A stretch of 64,000 bases of DNA from Anoxynatronum buryatiense (GCF_900182905.1 NZ_FXUF01000003.1:62001-126000); one strand, 5' to 3'. Shown: positions 17,752-27,498, numbered from the stretch's first letter. Notes: generated by a model from the sequence alone, not told the origin. Numbers and translations: made by a program.

Positions 17752-19005
17752 TTATTTAACATAAACGGGGCTCATGAGAAGGTCTGGATCTCCATGCAAA
17801 AAAGACTTATGGAGCAGTTTTGCACCATAAATTCGACTGGCCTTGAAGTCTATGTCCAGTAACTGATTGATTTCAGGAGAAGCTGTTTGGAAATTGGCCA
17901 TTTTGTTGATAAGCGGTATTTTTGCGGTGGCTTGACAAGTTCGGATTAACTCCCTTCCCCTGTCATTGAAAGCAAGAATGCGGCCATATGTTGAAGATGT
18001 GTCATGCTGGTATGTTGCCAGTTGGTTTCGGTTGAGATTTAATAGCAAATGGATGAGCATTCTTTGCAAACGAGTGTATGGCACTCGTTTGTTTTTGACG
18101 CAAAACATGAATTCTTCAATGGAGCCTGCTTTTTTAACGCATTTCATGATTCGATGTTCAAGTCCTTCAGAAATATCTGGAAGGTTTGCAAACTCGCAAA
18201 TACTGGAACGCTTTAAAAGTGTCAGAAGCTCCTGATGATAATCATCATGAAACACCGGCCCGCGACCTTCGCTAATACCACAAAGCAACCTTTCATAAGC
18301 TTGGGAAGGCAGAAAGGGTTTGATGGAAGATACATCTCCAGTATTATGGTAAAGGCGTCGGATGCCTGTCGCACTGCTAATGGAATGCACTGTTGTTGGA
18401 TCATGATATTCGGCTCCGATGCGCTGAATGGTGTGCAATGCCATAGAAGAGCCTGTTTTGATGATGTGCTTGGCATAAGCCATACCCAGCACATTATTTG
18501 GTCGATTAAAGACCTGTTTGGCCAATGGCAGTTTTTCTGGGAAATCGCGTTCAATGATATATATCAGGGCTTTTTCCTGAGCGGCAGCAAAAGGAATGCC
18601 TGACGATAGAGCTTTTTTTAAATAATAGGAATAGTCAGGATGTGGATCGGCCAGTAAGAACCCAATAAGTTTAAAGATGGCCGGATCGCCTATTTCACTT
18701 CCGAAGCATACATCGGTCACGCACCCCAACTGATCAAGCAACAGAATGCTGCCACGTGCAAACTGTTCAGCTGTTGAACAAGCAAAAATAGTAGGCAGTT
18801 CAAGCACAAGATCGACACCACAAGCCACAGCCATTGAAGCTCGGGTCCATTTGTCGGTGAGGGCAGGCTCTCCCCGCTGCATAAAATGTCCGCTCATCAC
18901 AGCCACGGTATGAGTTGCGCCAGTGATTTTTTTTGATTCGTTCAAATGATGAAGATGACCATGATGAAAAGGGTTGTATTCCGTTATAAGTCCCAGAATA
19001 GGCAT
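17752..19005 (-). CDS. tmcAL: tRNA(Met) cytidine acetate ligase TmcAL (YlbM)
   Basis: Makes N4-acetylcytidine at the wobble base of elongator tRNA(Met) using acetate and ATP. A nucleotidyltransferase fold opens with ITEYNPFHHGHLHHL (HxGH adenylate site, residues 7-20), then VMSGHFMQRGEPA and CGVDLVLELP. 417 residues, near the Bacillus length. On the minus strand, ATG at 19005 follows AAAGGCGG. Its acetate substrate links it to ackA next door. The end faces the coiled-coil gene with a nine-base gap and no visible terminator. Confidence 0.92.
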   Translation of the reverse strand: MPILGLITEYNPFHHGHLHHLNESKKITGATHTVAVMSGHFMQRGEPALTDKWTRASMAVACGVDLVLELPTIFACSTAEQFARGSILLLDQLGCVTDVCFGSEIGDPAIFKLIGFLLADPHPDYSYYLKKALSSGIPFAAAQEKALIYIIERDFPEKLPLAKQVFNRPNNVLGMAYAKHIIKTGSSMALHTIQRIGAEYHDPTTVHSISSATGIRRLYHNTGDVSSIKPFLPSQAYERLLCGISEGRGPVFHDDYHQELLTLLKRSSICEFANLPDISEGLEHRIMKCVKKAGSIEEFMFCVKNKRVPYTRLQRMLIHLLLNLNRNQLATYQHDTSSTYGRILAFNDRGRELIRTCQATAKIPLINKMANFQTASPEINQLLDIDFKASRIYGAKLLHKSFLHGDPDLLMSPVYVK

Positions 19006-19171
19006 GGTTGAAACCGCCTTTCTTAAGTTATGTTCAATATGATATCCATCTTATCATGAGATGCAAGTAACACACCAGATGGTAAGAGATGTCAATTTCG
19101 ATGGATATAAAAAATATACCTGTATAACCTTGTTTTCGTAATATGGATAAGTGGTATGGATAAAAGGATTA

Positions 19172-19180
19172 TGCTATAAT
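19172..19180 (+). promoter_or_regulatory. Putative extended -10 promoter of ackA
   Basis: TGCTATAAT, a perfect extended -10 with no recognisable -35 at the usual distance. Transcription would begin near 19187, giving an unusually long leader of about 155 bases before ackA. Confidence 0.55.
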
Positions 19181-19219
19181 GAAATTCAGTGTGTCAATAG
19201 AGACCAAAGCGAATAAAGA

Positions 19220-19258
19220 AACATCTGGCAAGTAATGTGATAATTTGGACCAGGTGTT
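19220..19258 (+). other. Stem-loop in the ackA leader
   Basis: AACATCTGG (19220-19228) pairs with CCAGGTGTT (19250-19258), nine pairs including one G-U, around a 21-base loop. No T run follows. It lies in the predicted ackA leader and could affect mRNA life or act as a binding site. Confidence 0.4.
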
Positions 19259-19341
19259 GAAAAATTGTTAAAAGTTTATTATTATTGACAGGAAGCATTG
19301 GGAAATGGATGTAATCACATTTAATCATGGGAGGGTCAAAC

Positions 19342-20538
19342 ATGAAAGTATTGGTATTAAATTGCGGCAGCTCATCACTTAAGTATCAGATCATCAACAT
19401 GGAAAACGAAACGCTGCTTGCAAAAGGCGTAGCAGAGCGGATCGGAATCGAGGGTTCTTTTGTCAAGCATGAACCTGTCGATAAAGACAAGACGGTGATA
19501 GAAGTCGCACTTCACAATCACAAAGAAGCTATTAAAGTTGTACTGGATGCATTGCAGGACAAAGATCATGGTGTGGTGAGCACGTTGGATGAGATCAATG
19601 CAGTTGGTCATCGGGTTGTGCATGCGGGCGAAAAATTTTCCGGCTCAGTAATGATCACCCAAGAGGTCATTGATGCTCTTGAAGAGTGTTCTGATCTGGC
19701 ACCTTTGCATAATCCTCCCAACTTGATGGGAATCTACGCTTGTCAGGAAATTTTGGCCGAAGTGCCCATGGTTGGTGTTTTTGACACTGCTTTTCATCAA
19801 ACCATGCCGAAATCATCCTATTTATACGCACTTCCATACGAACTTTACGAAAAATACAAAATTCGTCGCTATGGTTTTCACGGAACATCTCACAAGTATG
19901 TGGCTATTAAAACAGCTGAATTACTTGAAAAACCATTGGAAACATTAAAATTAGTCACCTGTCATTTGGGTAACGGGGCAAGTATGGCCGCTGTGATGAA
20001 TGGCAAATCAATTGATACAACCATGGGCTTTACACCTTTGGAAGGTCTGGCGATGGGAACAAGATGCGGTGATTTGGATCCTGCGATTATTTCCTACATC
20101 ATGGAAAAAGAAGGTTTAGATATCAACGCTGTGAATAATATCATGAACAAGAAATCGGGTGTGCTTGGAATTTCCGGCGTCAGTAGTGATTTTAGAGATA
20201 TCGAAAATGCTGCTGCTCAGGATAATGAACGAGCGCAGGTTGCCCTGGAAATATTTTACAAGCGAGTTACCAAGTACATAGGCGCATACGCTGCAGAAAT
20301 GGGCGGTTTGGACGCCGTTGTATTCACTGCAGGCTTGGGAGAAAACTCTGACACAGCCCGCAAAGAAATATGCAAAACACTGGCTTTCATGGGTGCTAAC
20401 ATCGACGATTCTAAAAATGATAATCTTCGAGGTAAAGAAGCAATTATCAGCACTGACGATTCCACTGTGAAAATTGTTCTGATGCCCACTAATGAAGAAC
20501 TGATGATAGCAAGAGAAACAAAAGCTTTAATTTCATAA
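19342..20538 (+). CDS. ackA: Acetate kinase
   Basis: Interconverts acetyl phosphate and acetate, making ATP in fermentation. Motifs: [11 protein letters not shown] at the N-terminus, [37 protein letters not shown] and TAGLGENS, together forming the sugar-kinase-like (ASKHA) active site. An upstream in-frame ATG (19327) lies on the GGGAGGG ribosome site, so ATG 19342 is the start and the protein has 398 residues. The usual partner pta is not adjacent. It is placed between tmcAL and yceD. Confidence 0.97.
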   Translation: MKVLVLNCGSSSLKYQIINMENETLLAKGVAERIGIEGSFVKHEPVDKDKTVIEVALHNHKEAIKVVLDALQDKDHGVVSTLDEINAVGHRVVHAGEKFSGSVMITQEVIDALEECSDLAPLHNPPNLMGIYACQEILAEVPMVGVFDTAFHQTMPKSSYLYALPYELYEKYKIRRYGFHGTSHKYVAIKTAELLEKPLETLKLVTCHLGNGASMAAVMNGKSIDTTMGFTPLEGLAMGTRCGDLDPAIISYIMEKEGLDINAVNNIMNKKSGVLGISGVSSDFRDIENAAAQDNERAQVALEIFYKRVTKYIGAYAAEMGGLDAVVFTAGLGENSDTARKEICKTLAFMGANIDDSKNDNLRGKEAIISTDDSTVKIVLMPTNEELMIARETKALIS

Positions 20539-20553
20539 GGTTTGAAATTTGCC

Positions 20554-20582
20554 TTGACAAATGGTTTCCGGAGCCATATAAT
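20554..20582 (+). promoter_or_regulatory. Consensus sigma-A promoter of yceD-rpmF
   Basis: TTGACA (20554-20559), exactly 17 bases, TATAAT (20577-20582): both hexamers match the consensus fully. Transcription would start near 20589, about 22 bases before yceD. A promoter this strong suits a ribosomal protein transcript. Confidence 0.92.
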
Positions 20583-20610
20583 TTTTCCTATTGGAAACAG
20601 AGGTGGTACG

Positions 20611-21144
20611 ATGAAACTGGATATATCTCCGTTGCTGAAAAAGGAAGCAGATTTTCTCTCCTATGAGTTTACGTATGAGCAACCGGATGTGGACTATTAT
20701 GGAGATGTGATTGTGTGCAATGGTCCTGTTCAGGTGAACGGTAATGTTCGGAAAATTGGCGATCAGCTTTTTCTGGAAACTCAAATTCAGGTCAATATCA
20801 CCACCCACTGTGCACGTTGCCTGGAAGCGGTCGAACAGGCAATCGAGGCCCAATCTTTTGAAGAACTGCTGCCCGCTGGAAACGAAAAAGAAATAGAGCC
20901 TGAGGGTGATGTATGCTTTTATGAAGGCTTTCATCTGGATTTACTCCAGCATGCACAAGAACAGATGATGATTCAGTTGCCCGTGAAAACACTATGCCGC
21001 GAGAACTGCGAAGGAATTTGCAGCCTGTGTGGTCAAAGTCGAGAACAGGGTGAATGTGACTGTCTGGATCGAGAAAAAAATGAAAAAGAGCCAGACCCCA
21101 GACTTGCCCAATTGCGAGACTGGCTTGAGAAAGCGAATGAGTAA
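20611..21144 (+). CDS. DUF177 (YceD) protein
   Basis: A DUF177/YceD-family protein, linked to 23S rRNA and ribosome biogenesis by its constant pairing with rpmF; mechanism unknown. It has two cysteine groups: CARCLEAVEQA in the middle and CRENCEGICSLCG near the end, likely a zinc site. The frame opens upstream at 20542, but the promoter lies there; ATG 20611 follows GAGGTGG and gives 177 residues. It precedes rpmF by 12 bases. Confidence 0.88.
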   Translation: MKLDISPLLKKEADFLSYEFTYEQPDVDYYGDVIVCNGPVQVNGNVRKIGDQLFLETQIQVNITTHCARCLEAVEQAIEAQSFEELLPAGNEKEIEPEGDVCFYEGFHLDLLQHAQEQMMIQLPVKTLCRENCEGICSLCGQSREQGECDCLDREKNEKEPDPRLAQLRDWLEKANE

Positions 21145-21156
21145 GGAGGTGTTGTC

Positions 21157-21336
21157 ATGCCAGTACCAAAGCGCAAAACAAGTAAATCTGACCGAGATAT
21201 GAGAAGAGCTTCTAACTCCAAGTATGTTGCTCCAACCACCTCAGAGTGTCCTCAATGCCATGAACCAAAACTTTCCCACAGAGTATGCACCAATTGCGGA
21301 ACATACAAGGGCAAAGAAGTCATTGATGTCAAGTAG
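21157..21336 (+). CDS. rpmF: Ribosomal protein bL32
   Basis: Large-subunit protein of 59 residues. The start [18 protein letters not shown] is typical, and the zinc ribbon is intact: CPQC and CTNC, with KLSHRVC between. Start ATG 21157 follows AAGGAGG at 21143-21149. It shares the 20554 promoter with yceD and ends before a strong terminator. It keeps the zinc-binding form, like L28 in this window. Confidence 0.96.
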   Translation: MPVPKRKTSKSDRDMRRASNSKYVAPTTSECPQCHEPKLSHRVCTNCGTYKGKEVIDVK

Positions 21337-21344
21337 TAATTTAG

Positions 21345-21376
21345 AAAACAGCATTGCCGAATGGCTTTGCTGTTTT
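21345..21376 (+). terminator. Terminator after rpmF
   Basis: AAAACAGCA (21345-21353) pairs with TGCTGTTTT (21368-21376); an inner GCC/GGC pairing closes the loop, and the T run continues to 21379. It separates the yceD-rpmF transcript from the FapR-controlled operon. Confidence 0.85.
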
Positions 21377-21395
21377 TTTCTGTTTAGGGACTTCC

Positions 21396-21424
21396 TTGTC
21401 AGTTATAAAAAACTCAGGTATACT
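21396..21424 (+). promoter_or_regulatory. Putative sigma-A promoter of fapR-plsX-rnc-smc
   Basis: -35 TTGTCA (21396-21401), 17-base spacer, -10 TATACT (21419-21424). The start point, near 21431, falls inside the FapR operator. Confidence 0.85.
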
Positions 21425-21427
21425 GAG

Positions 21428-21446
21428 ATTAGCATCAGGTACTAAT
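21428..21446. promoter_or_regulatory. FapR operator
   Basis: ATTAGCATCAGGTACTAAT; the minus strand reads ATTAGTACCTGATGCTAAT. This differs at one base from the FapR operator I recall from Bacillus (TTAGTACCTGATACTAA core). It covers the start point of the fapR promoter, where bound FapR would block transcription until malonyl-CoA releases it. The gene for FapR itself follows, so this is autoregulation. Confidence 0.88.
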
Positions 21447-21464
21447 GAACCCGAGGTGAATCAG

Positions 21465-22058
21465 ATGAAGATAAACGGTTCGACACCACGCAGAAACAAG
21501 CGTGAAAGGCAGGTGCAATTACAACAATTGATTTCGGAAGATCCGTTTCTGACTGATGAAGACCTGGCAATACGATTTCAGGTCAGTATACAAACCATCC
21601 GTCTGGACCGGCTGGAGTTAGGTATTCCAGAATTGCGGGAACGCATGCGTCATGCAGCGTCGGAGAATTACGAAAAAGTGAGGAGTATGGCTGGAACAGA
21701 GATTGTGGGGGAATTGATTGATTTAAAATTAGGTGAAAGCGGCATTTCAATACTGGAAACAAACAGGGAAATGGCTTTCAAAAAAACCAGCATGGTAATG
21801 GGGCATCATATTTACTCGCAGGCGGAGTCTCTGGCGATGGCTGTTATTGATGCCAATGCGGCATTAACAGGCGTATCGAATATTAAATACTTGCAGCCAG
21901 TTGAGTCTGGTGACAAGCTTGTCGCCAAGGCTGAAGTTGTCAGAGTCAGAGGCAATAAACACTTTGTTCATGTGCTGATTCAAAACAGACAGGTGCAGGT
22001 ATTTAGAGGAAAGTTTATACTGGTAACAATGGACACCATAAAGGAGGAACGGGTATGA
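21465..22058 (+). CDS. fapR: Fatty acid and phospholipid synthesis repressor FapR
   Basis: Repressor of lipid genes that releases DNA on binding malonyl-CoA. The N-terminal DeoR-like helix-turn-helix covers about residues 18-60 ([20 protein letters not shown]); the C-terminal hot-dog fold (about 75-197) includes [18 protein letters not shown], which binds malonyl-CoA. The frame opens at 21354, but promoter and operator lie there; ATG 21465 after GAGGTGA gives 197 residues, near the Bacillus 188. It overlaps plsX by four bases. Confidence 0.95.
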   Translation: MKINGSTPRRNKRERQVQLQQLISEDPFLTDEDLAIRFQVSIQTIRLDRLELGIPELRERMRHAASENYEKVRSMAGTEIVGELIDLKLGESGISILETNREMAFKKTSMVMGHHIYSQAESLAMAVIDANAALTGVSNIKYLQPVESGDKLVAKAEVVRVRGNKHFVHVLIQNRQVQVFRGKFILVTMDTIKEERV

Positions 22059-23074
22059 AAGTGGTAATGGATGCCATGGGAGGCGATTTTGGACCGCGGG
22101 CTACTGTTGAGGCAGCGCTTCAGGCCATTGAAGAATTGGGTGTGCACATGATCCTGACCGGACGGGAAGAAGTTCTCCGAAATGAACTTAAGCAATATCC
22201 ATCGGTTGGAGATGCATTGACAATTGTTCATTGTTCTGAAATTATTGAAAATCAGGATAAACCGTCAGTAGCATTGCGTCAAAAAAAGAATTCATCCATG
22301 TCTGTTGCCTTTCAGATGGTTAGAAATGGTGAAGCAGATGCAATCATATCCGCGGGAAATACCGGAGCATTACTGGCTGGGGGACTCTTCATTCTTGGAC
22401 GAATTAAAGGCATCAGCCGTCCTGCCCTGGCAGTTCCAATACCAACCCCAAGAGGCATTTCTCTTCTGATTGATGCAGGAGCCAATGCCGATTGCAAGCC
22501 TCAGCATCTATTGGATTTCGCCCGAATGGGGCGCAGTTACATGCAGACAATGGCAGGGATCGATGAACCGGAAATCAGATTGGTGAATGTTGGCATTGAG
22601 GCGGAGAAGGGTAATGAACTCTCAAAAGAAACCTACCCTTTGCTGGAACAGGCCCATATTGGCTTTAAGGGAAATATTGAAGCCAGAGATATTCCAGCCG
22701 GTGTTGCGGATGTCATCGTTTGCGACGGGTTTACCGGTAATATTATACTGAAGTTGTATGAAGGAGTGGCAGGCATCTTTGGGGATACACTGAAACAGGA
22801 ACTGACTCGCAACTTTGTCAGAAAAGCAGGTGCTCTGCTGATAAAGCCGGGGCTCCGTGACTTTAAAAAACGGTTTGATTACACTGAACACGGGGGTGTT
22901 CCTTTTCTGGGGGTTAACGGTTTATTAATCAAGGCCCATGGGAGCTCAAATGCAAAGGCACTTAAGAATGCTGTTCGACAGGCTAAAATTTCTTTTGAAA
23001 ATCAGCTGGTTCCCCATATTGTCAGTCAATTACCTAATGCCTCAATTGAGTTGGAGGAGGCGACGCATCAATGA
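22055..23074 (+). CDS. plsX: Phosphate acyltransferase PlsX
   Basis: Makes acyl-phosphate from acyl-ACP, the first step of phospholipid synthesis in Firmicutes. It begins [14 protein letters not shown], with [28 protein letters not shown] and [12 protein letters not shown], all family motifs. 339 residues is a normal length. It overlaps fapR on one side and rnc on the other by four bases each. fabD, fabG and acpP, which lie between plsX and rnc in Bacillus, are absent here. Confidence 0.97.
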   Translation: MKVVMDAMGGDFGPRATVEAALQAIEELGVHMILTGREEVLRNELKQYPSVGDALTIVHCSEIIENQDKPSVALRQKKNSSMSVAFQMVRNGEADAIISAGNTGALLAGGLFILGRIKGISRPALAVPIPTPRGISLLIDAGANADCKPQHLLDFARMGRSYMQTMAGIDEPEIRLVNVGIEAEKGNELSKETYPLLEQAHIGFKGNIEARDIPAGVADVIVCDGFTGNIILKLYEGVAGIFGDTLKQELTRNFVRKAGALLIKPGLRDFKKRFDYTEHGGVPFLGVNGLLIKAHGSSNAKALKNAVRQAKISFENQLVPHIVSQLPNASIELEEATHQ

Positions 23075-23799
23075 AAGATTTAGATCATTGGTATCAAATA
23101 TGTCCGGAACTGCAACAACGCATAGGTTATTCATTTAAAAAGGAAAGTATCCTAATGGAAGCAATGACGCACAGTTCATTTGCAAATGAATGGAAACATC
23201 GACGGATGCGTGATAATGAAAGGCTTGAATTTTTGGGCGACTCGGTATTGGGACTGATCATCAGTCATTATATATTTGAAACCTATCACCACTTGCCTGA
23301 AGGTGAATTAACAAAAGTTCGTGCCAATGTTGTTTGTGAAGCCTCGTTGGCACTGAAAGCACGACGAATCAATATAGGAAGCTATCTGTTGCTGGGTAGG
23401 GGCGAAGAAGCCAGTGGCGGCCGCGACAGAGAGTCAATTCTTGCAGATGGATTGGAATCATTGATTGCAGCTATCTATCTGGATGGTGGATTTGAAATAG
23501 CAAGAGCTTTTGTCTTGAACAACTTTCACGACCTGATTGACTTGGCAGCCAATGGCGACTTGATGACTGACTACAAGACAAAGCTGCAGGAAATATGGCA
23601 AGGCGGTCAGCAGGGGTCAACACAAGAAAGAATTGAATACTGTGTTGTTGATGAACAGGGACCGGATCATAATAAAACCTTTTTTATCGAGGTTCGTGTC
23701 GGAAACCAGACATTGGGTGCCGGACAGGGAAAAAACAAGAAAGAAGCAGAGCAGCGGGCTGCAAAGTCAGCGATCAATTTTTTGGAAATGAAATCGTAA
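23071..23799 (+). CDS. rnc: Ribonuclease III
   Basis: Cleaves double-stranded RNA, including rRNA precursors and the signal recognition RNA. The catalytic signature NERLEFLGDSVLGL (near residue 49) is intact with the acidic residues; DGLESLIAAIYLDGG (near 128) follows. A double-stranded RNA-binding domain covers about 165-242 (TDYKTKLQE to the end). Start ATG 23071 overlaps the plsX stop. It is followed, after 62 bases, by smc as in other Firmicutes. Confidence 0.97.
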   Translation: MKDLDHWYQICPELQQRIGYSFKKESILMEAMTHSSFANEWKHRRMRDNERLEFLGDSVLGLIISHYIFETYHHLPEGELTKVRANVVCEASLALKARRINIGSYLLLGRGEEASGGRDRESILADGLESLIAAIYLDGGFEIARAFVLNNFHDLIDLAANGDLMTDYKTKLQEIWQGGQQGSTQERIEYCVVDEQGPDHNKTFFIEVRVGNQTLGAGQGKNKKEAEQRAAKSAINFLEMKS

Positions 23800-23861
23800 A
23801 ATGCATGGATTAGGAGCTCTGTGTAAGATAGCATCACAAGTGTGTTTTGGGAGGGTTCCAT

Positions 23862-26800
23862 TTGCGGTTAAAAAAACTTGAAATGAAGGGATTTAAATCC
23901 TTTGCACAGCGCGTTGAACTGGGATTTGAAACAGGCGTTACTGCTGTGGTAGGTCCCAATGGCTGTGGCAAAAGCAACATAGCCGATGCGATTCGGTGGG
24001 TGTTGGGAGAACAAAGTGCCAGAAGTCTTCGGGGACAAAAAATGGAAGATGTTATCTTTTCTGGCACTGACCGCAAAAAGCCACAGGGATTAGCGGAGGT
24101 AACCATCGTTTTTGATAACAATGCAGGAATGATGAGTGTCCCTTATCAAGAAGTGGCGATTACCCGCAGAGTCTACAGATCTGGTGAAAGTGAGTACTTT
24201 CTCAATCGCGATCGATGCCGTCTAAAAGATGTTAAAGAGCTTCTGATGGATACGGGCATTGGAAAAGAAGGTTATTCCATCATTGGACAGGGACGTATTG
24301 ATGAATTACTGAGTCAAAGAGGTGAAGAGCGTCGGCTGCTGTTTGAAGAAGCGGCAGGAATAGTCAAGTACCGAACCCGGAAAGAAGAAGCGGAAAAAAA
24401 GATTAAACAAACCAACGAAAATCTTTCCCGGTTAAAAGACATTTTGCTGGAGTTGGAGGAACAGCTTGAACCACTTCGCTTACAGGCGGAAAAAGCGGAA
24501 AAATACTTGAATCTGCGGGAAAAAATACGAAGGCTTGAAGTGGATCATTTCCTTAAAGACATCACAAAATCTGACGATGGAATTAATCAGATCAGGATTG
24601 AACAGCAACGTTGGCAGCAAATGCTGAATGAGATTCAGACTGAGTTGGTGTTGTTGGAAAGGGAACTTCAAAAATCTGAAAATGAAGTACAACAATGCGA
24701 AGCGGAAAAAGAGTTGATCGGTCGACGCATAAAAGAAATTGAAACAGAATTGGAAGAAAACCATACTCAGCATCGCCTTCACAAACAGCACATGGAACAT
24801 TTGGAGGACCAAAAAAACAGATTAAATGCAACTTCAGGTCAATTGCAGTTAGAAATTTGCCAGGAAAAAGAGAATCTCCTGCAGTTAGAAGAAAAGCTGT
24901 TACATCAACAGCAAGGATACATTGAACAGGAAGAGAAAATGGCCGAACTCAATGAAAGAATCCAACTGGAAAGCAGCCAGTTGTTACAAAGGCAAAATCA
25001 GTTGGAGAACAACAAGGCGGGCATCATAGAATCTCTGAATCAGATCGCAGGTCTGAAGGCGCGTATCGAAAGAGTACAAGCTTTGGAAGATGCAGCCATT
25101 CAACGGCAGCAACAACTGCAGGAAGATCACACGATGATTGAATTAGAAGCCGATGAAGCGCAGCAAAAGCATCAAATGGTGGAGGCTGAATTAAGGGCAT
25201 TAAAAAAAGCACTGGTGATGATCGCTGGTGAAATGGAGACTTCAGAAGCGTCGCTGGAAGAAGTTGAACGCCAGCTGATGCAGATGGAAAAGCAGCTGTA
25301 TCAGTTGAATCAAGAGCACGACCAACGCATGCACAGGAAAAACACACTGGTGAACATGGAAAAAACCTTTGAAGGATTCCAGCGGGGCGTGAGGAATGTG
25401 TTGAGAGCGGTACAGCAAAATCCTGAGCTGGCAGGTGGTTTCCACGGTGTGATTGCTGATTTGCTGAGAGTGCCAAAGGGTTACGAGACTGCCATTGAAA
25501 CATCTTTGGGACCAGCACTGCAATACTTAGTGACTGATGAAGAGTCTCAGGGAAAAAAGTTGATTGATTTTCTGAAAAACAAGCATCAGGGGAGGGTGAC
25601 GGTTTTACCCATTAACGTGATCAAAGGTCGCGCTTTGAACCATTATGAACAGCAAATTATTGAAAAATATGAAGAAGCAGCGGCTTGTGCCATTGATCTC
25701 ATCAGTTTTCCAAGTCCGTATCAGTCTGTTTTTCAGAATTTGCTAGGGCGAGTAGTGGTGACCAGTGATTTGGATACAGCCATTCGTCTTGCCCGGGAAT
25801 TAAAACATCAGGTGAAATTGACTACAATAGAAGGGGATTTAATACAGCCCGGCGGTTCCATGACAGGGGGGAGTGTTTCAGCCCAACAGGACGGGCTTTT
25901 GGTTCGGAAGCGAGAAATTGAAGAGCTTGGCAATGAAATACATCAACTCGCTGAGAAACGCAATTTGGCAGAATCTCACATCGAAAAACTTAAAATCAAG
26001 CGGAGTTCAATCAAAGCTCACTTAATGGAGCAGAGACAGGAAAAAACACAACGAGAGCATCAACTGGTGAAATGTGAAGGGGAAATGGACCATTTACAGC
26101 AACAGATTTCTTTATTGACTCAGAGAATTCAACGTTTTAATCAGGAACAGGAGCAGCTGTCAGATCATTTAAAAAATCTTGGCAATGAGTTGAAACAATT
26201 ACGGGAAGAGCTGGATGATAAAGAGAAAGAACTTGCTGGTGTGCGGGCAGAAGTGGAACGTGAAGTGGCACTGCAGCAACAATTGCTATCTCAGTTAAAC
26301 GAACTAAAAAATATTGCAGGCGAACATCAGGTGGCGTTGGCTGCTCATCGTGAAAAAAATAAAGCACTGGAAGCAGAAAAGAAGAACGTGGAAACGCGGC
26401 ACCAATCACAGAAAATGAGAGAATTACAATTACTTAAAGATATTGAAGAAACAAGCAGTAAACAAACCGATACACACAACGCTATGCAGGAGTTGAAAGG
26501 GAAAGAAACCGTTCAAAATAACAAACTGAAAGAAGAACAACTAAATTTGCAACAACTACAGGATAATCAGAACCGCATTCAGAAGGAACTTCGATTGAAG
26601 CAGAAAGATCGGCTGCTGCATAATGAGAATCAACAACGCCTTATTGAGAAAAATCACCAGGCAGAGCTACGCTTATCTAAACAGGAATGGCAACGCCAAC
26701 AGGTAATAGACCGTTTATTGGAGTATCACGAAATGAACCCTACGCAGGCAAAGATCTGGCTGAACAGTCAGTCGGAAAACGCTTTAAAACCATCTGATCT

Positions 26801-27449
26801 TCCAGGACTGAAGCAAGAAATGCAGTTACTGGGAGAGGTGCATGTGGGGGCTCTGGATGAATATCGACGTGTGAAAGAGCGCTATGAATTTCTAACCAGT
26901 CAAGAGGAAGACATGCTACAGGCAAGACAGTCTCTGGAGACGATTATTTCTGAACTGGAAAAGCACATGATTCAACAGTTTCAGGAACAGTTTGATAAGA
27001 TTCAGGTGCAGTTCAAATCTGTTTTTCAGCGCTTATTCAGAGGAGGCAATACTGAGCTCGTACTACAAAATCCGGAAGATCTTTTAACAACGGGAATTGA
27101 TATTATAGCACAGCCGCCAGGCAAAAAATTTCAACATTTGTCGCTTCTATCCGGTGGAGAAAAAGCATTAACGGCGATTTCTCTTCTTTTCGGTATTTTG
27201 CTGGTGAAGCCTTCACCTTTTTGTGTTTTAGACGAAATTGAAGCAGCTTTAGACGATGCCAATGTCAGTCGTTTTGCTGATTTTCTAATTGATCTCTCGG
27301 AAGAAATTCAATTCATAGTAGTGACCCATAAAAAACAGACGATGGAACGCGCACATACACTTTATGGCGTCACGATGCAGGAGAAAGGGGTTTCCAGCTT
27401 ACTGCCGCTAAAACTGGAAGAAGTCAAGCGTGAGATGATGACTGGCTGA
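23862..27449 (+). CDS. smc: Chromosome segregation ATPase SMC
   Basis: Condensin ATPase that organises and separates the chromosome with ScpA/ScpB. Walker A GPNGCGKSN near residue 31; long coiled coils about 170-500 and 680-1010; hinge between (GVIADLLRVPKGYETAIE to GSMTGGS); ABC signature LLSGGEKAL near 1095; Walker B CVLDEIEAALDD near 1121. The frame opens at TTG 23847, but GGAGGG there is the ribosome site, so TTG 23862 is the start (MRLKKLEMKGFKSFA) and length is 1195 residues. Confidence 0.97.
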   Translation: MRLKKLEMKGFKSFAQRVELGFETGVTAVVGPNGCGKSNIADAIRWVLGEQSARSLRGQKMEDVIFSGTDRKKPQGLAEVTIVFDNNAGMMSVPYQEVAITRRVYRSGESEYFLNRDRCRLKDVKELLMDTGIGKEGYSIIGQGRIDELLSQRGEERRLLFEEAAGIVKYRTRKEEAEKKIKQTNENLSRLKDILLELEEQLEPLRLQAEKAEKYLNLREKIRRLEVDHFLKDITKSDDGINQIRIEQQRWQQMLNEIQTELVLLERELQKSENEVQQCEAEKELIGRRIKEIETELEENHTQHRLHKQHMEHLEDQKNRLNATSGQLQLEICQEKENLLQLEEKLLHQQQGYIEQEEKMAELNERIQLESSQLLQRQNQLENNKAGIIESLNQIAGLKARIERVQALEDAAIQRQQQLQEDHTMIELEADEAQQKHQMVEAELRALKKALVMIAGEMETSEASLEEVERQLMQMEKQLYQLNQEHDQRMHRKNTLVNMEKTFEGFQRGVRNVLRAVQQNPELAGGFHGVIADLLRVPKGYETAIETSLGPALQYLVTDEESQGKKLIDFLKNKHQGRVTVLPINVIKGRALNHYEQQIIEKYEEAAACAIDLISFPSPYQSVFQNLLGRVVVTSDLDTAIRLARELKHQVKLTTIEGDLIQPGGSMTGGSVSAQQDGLLVRKREIEELGNEIHQLAEKRNLAESHIEKLKIKRSSIKAHLMEQRQEKTQREHQLVKCEGEMDHLQQQISLLTQRIQRFNQEQEQLSDHLKNLGNELKQLREELDDKEKELAGVRAEVEREVALQQQLLSQLNELKNIAGEHQVALAAHREKNKALEAEKKNVETRHQSQKMRELQLLKDIEETSSKQTDTHNAMQELKGKETVQNNKLKEEQLNLQQLQDNQNRIQKELRLKQKDRLLHNENQQRLIEKNHQAELRLSKQEWQRQQVIDRLLEYHEMNPTQAKIWLNSQSENALKPSDLPGLKQEMQLLGEVHVGALDEYRRVKERYEFLTSQEEDMLQARQSLETIISELEKHMIQQFQEQFDKIQVQFKSVFQRLFRGGNTELVLQNPEDLLTTGIDIIAQPPGKKFQHLSLLSGGEKALTAISLLFGILLVKPSPFCVLDEIEAALDDANVSRFADFLIDLSEEIQFIVVTHKKQTMERAHTLYGVTMQEKGVSSLLPLKLEEVKREMMTG

Positions 27450-27498
27450 TATCAGCAGTGAGAAATGCTGCAAATGAGTAATCAGGGAGGAACTATTA

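Larger units (their letters stand above)
19006..19341. other. tmcAL-ackA intergenic regulatory region
   Basis: 336 bases between divergent genes. Seen in it: an inverted repeat ATATCCATC (19042-19050) / GATGGATAT (19100-19108); on the minus strand TTGACA (plus 19090-19095) with a poor -10 17 bases on, a possible tmcAL promoter; on the plus strand an extended -10 at 19172-19180; a leader stem at 19220-19258; and a TTGACA at 19285-19290 without a good -10. No reading frame of note and no clear catabolite (cre) site. Confidence 0.6.

Noticed and set aside
19222-19320. cre (CcpA) site in the ackA leader
   Set aside because: The nearest candidate lacks the central CG needed by the motif.
25024-25518. 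164-codon minus-strand frame inside smc
   Set aside because: Runs opposite the coiled-coil codons of smc, where long antisense frames arise by codon bias.
27450-27498. Hairpin CAGCA/TGCTG between smc and ftsY as terminator
   Set aside because: Only five pairs and no T run.
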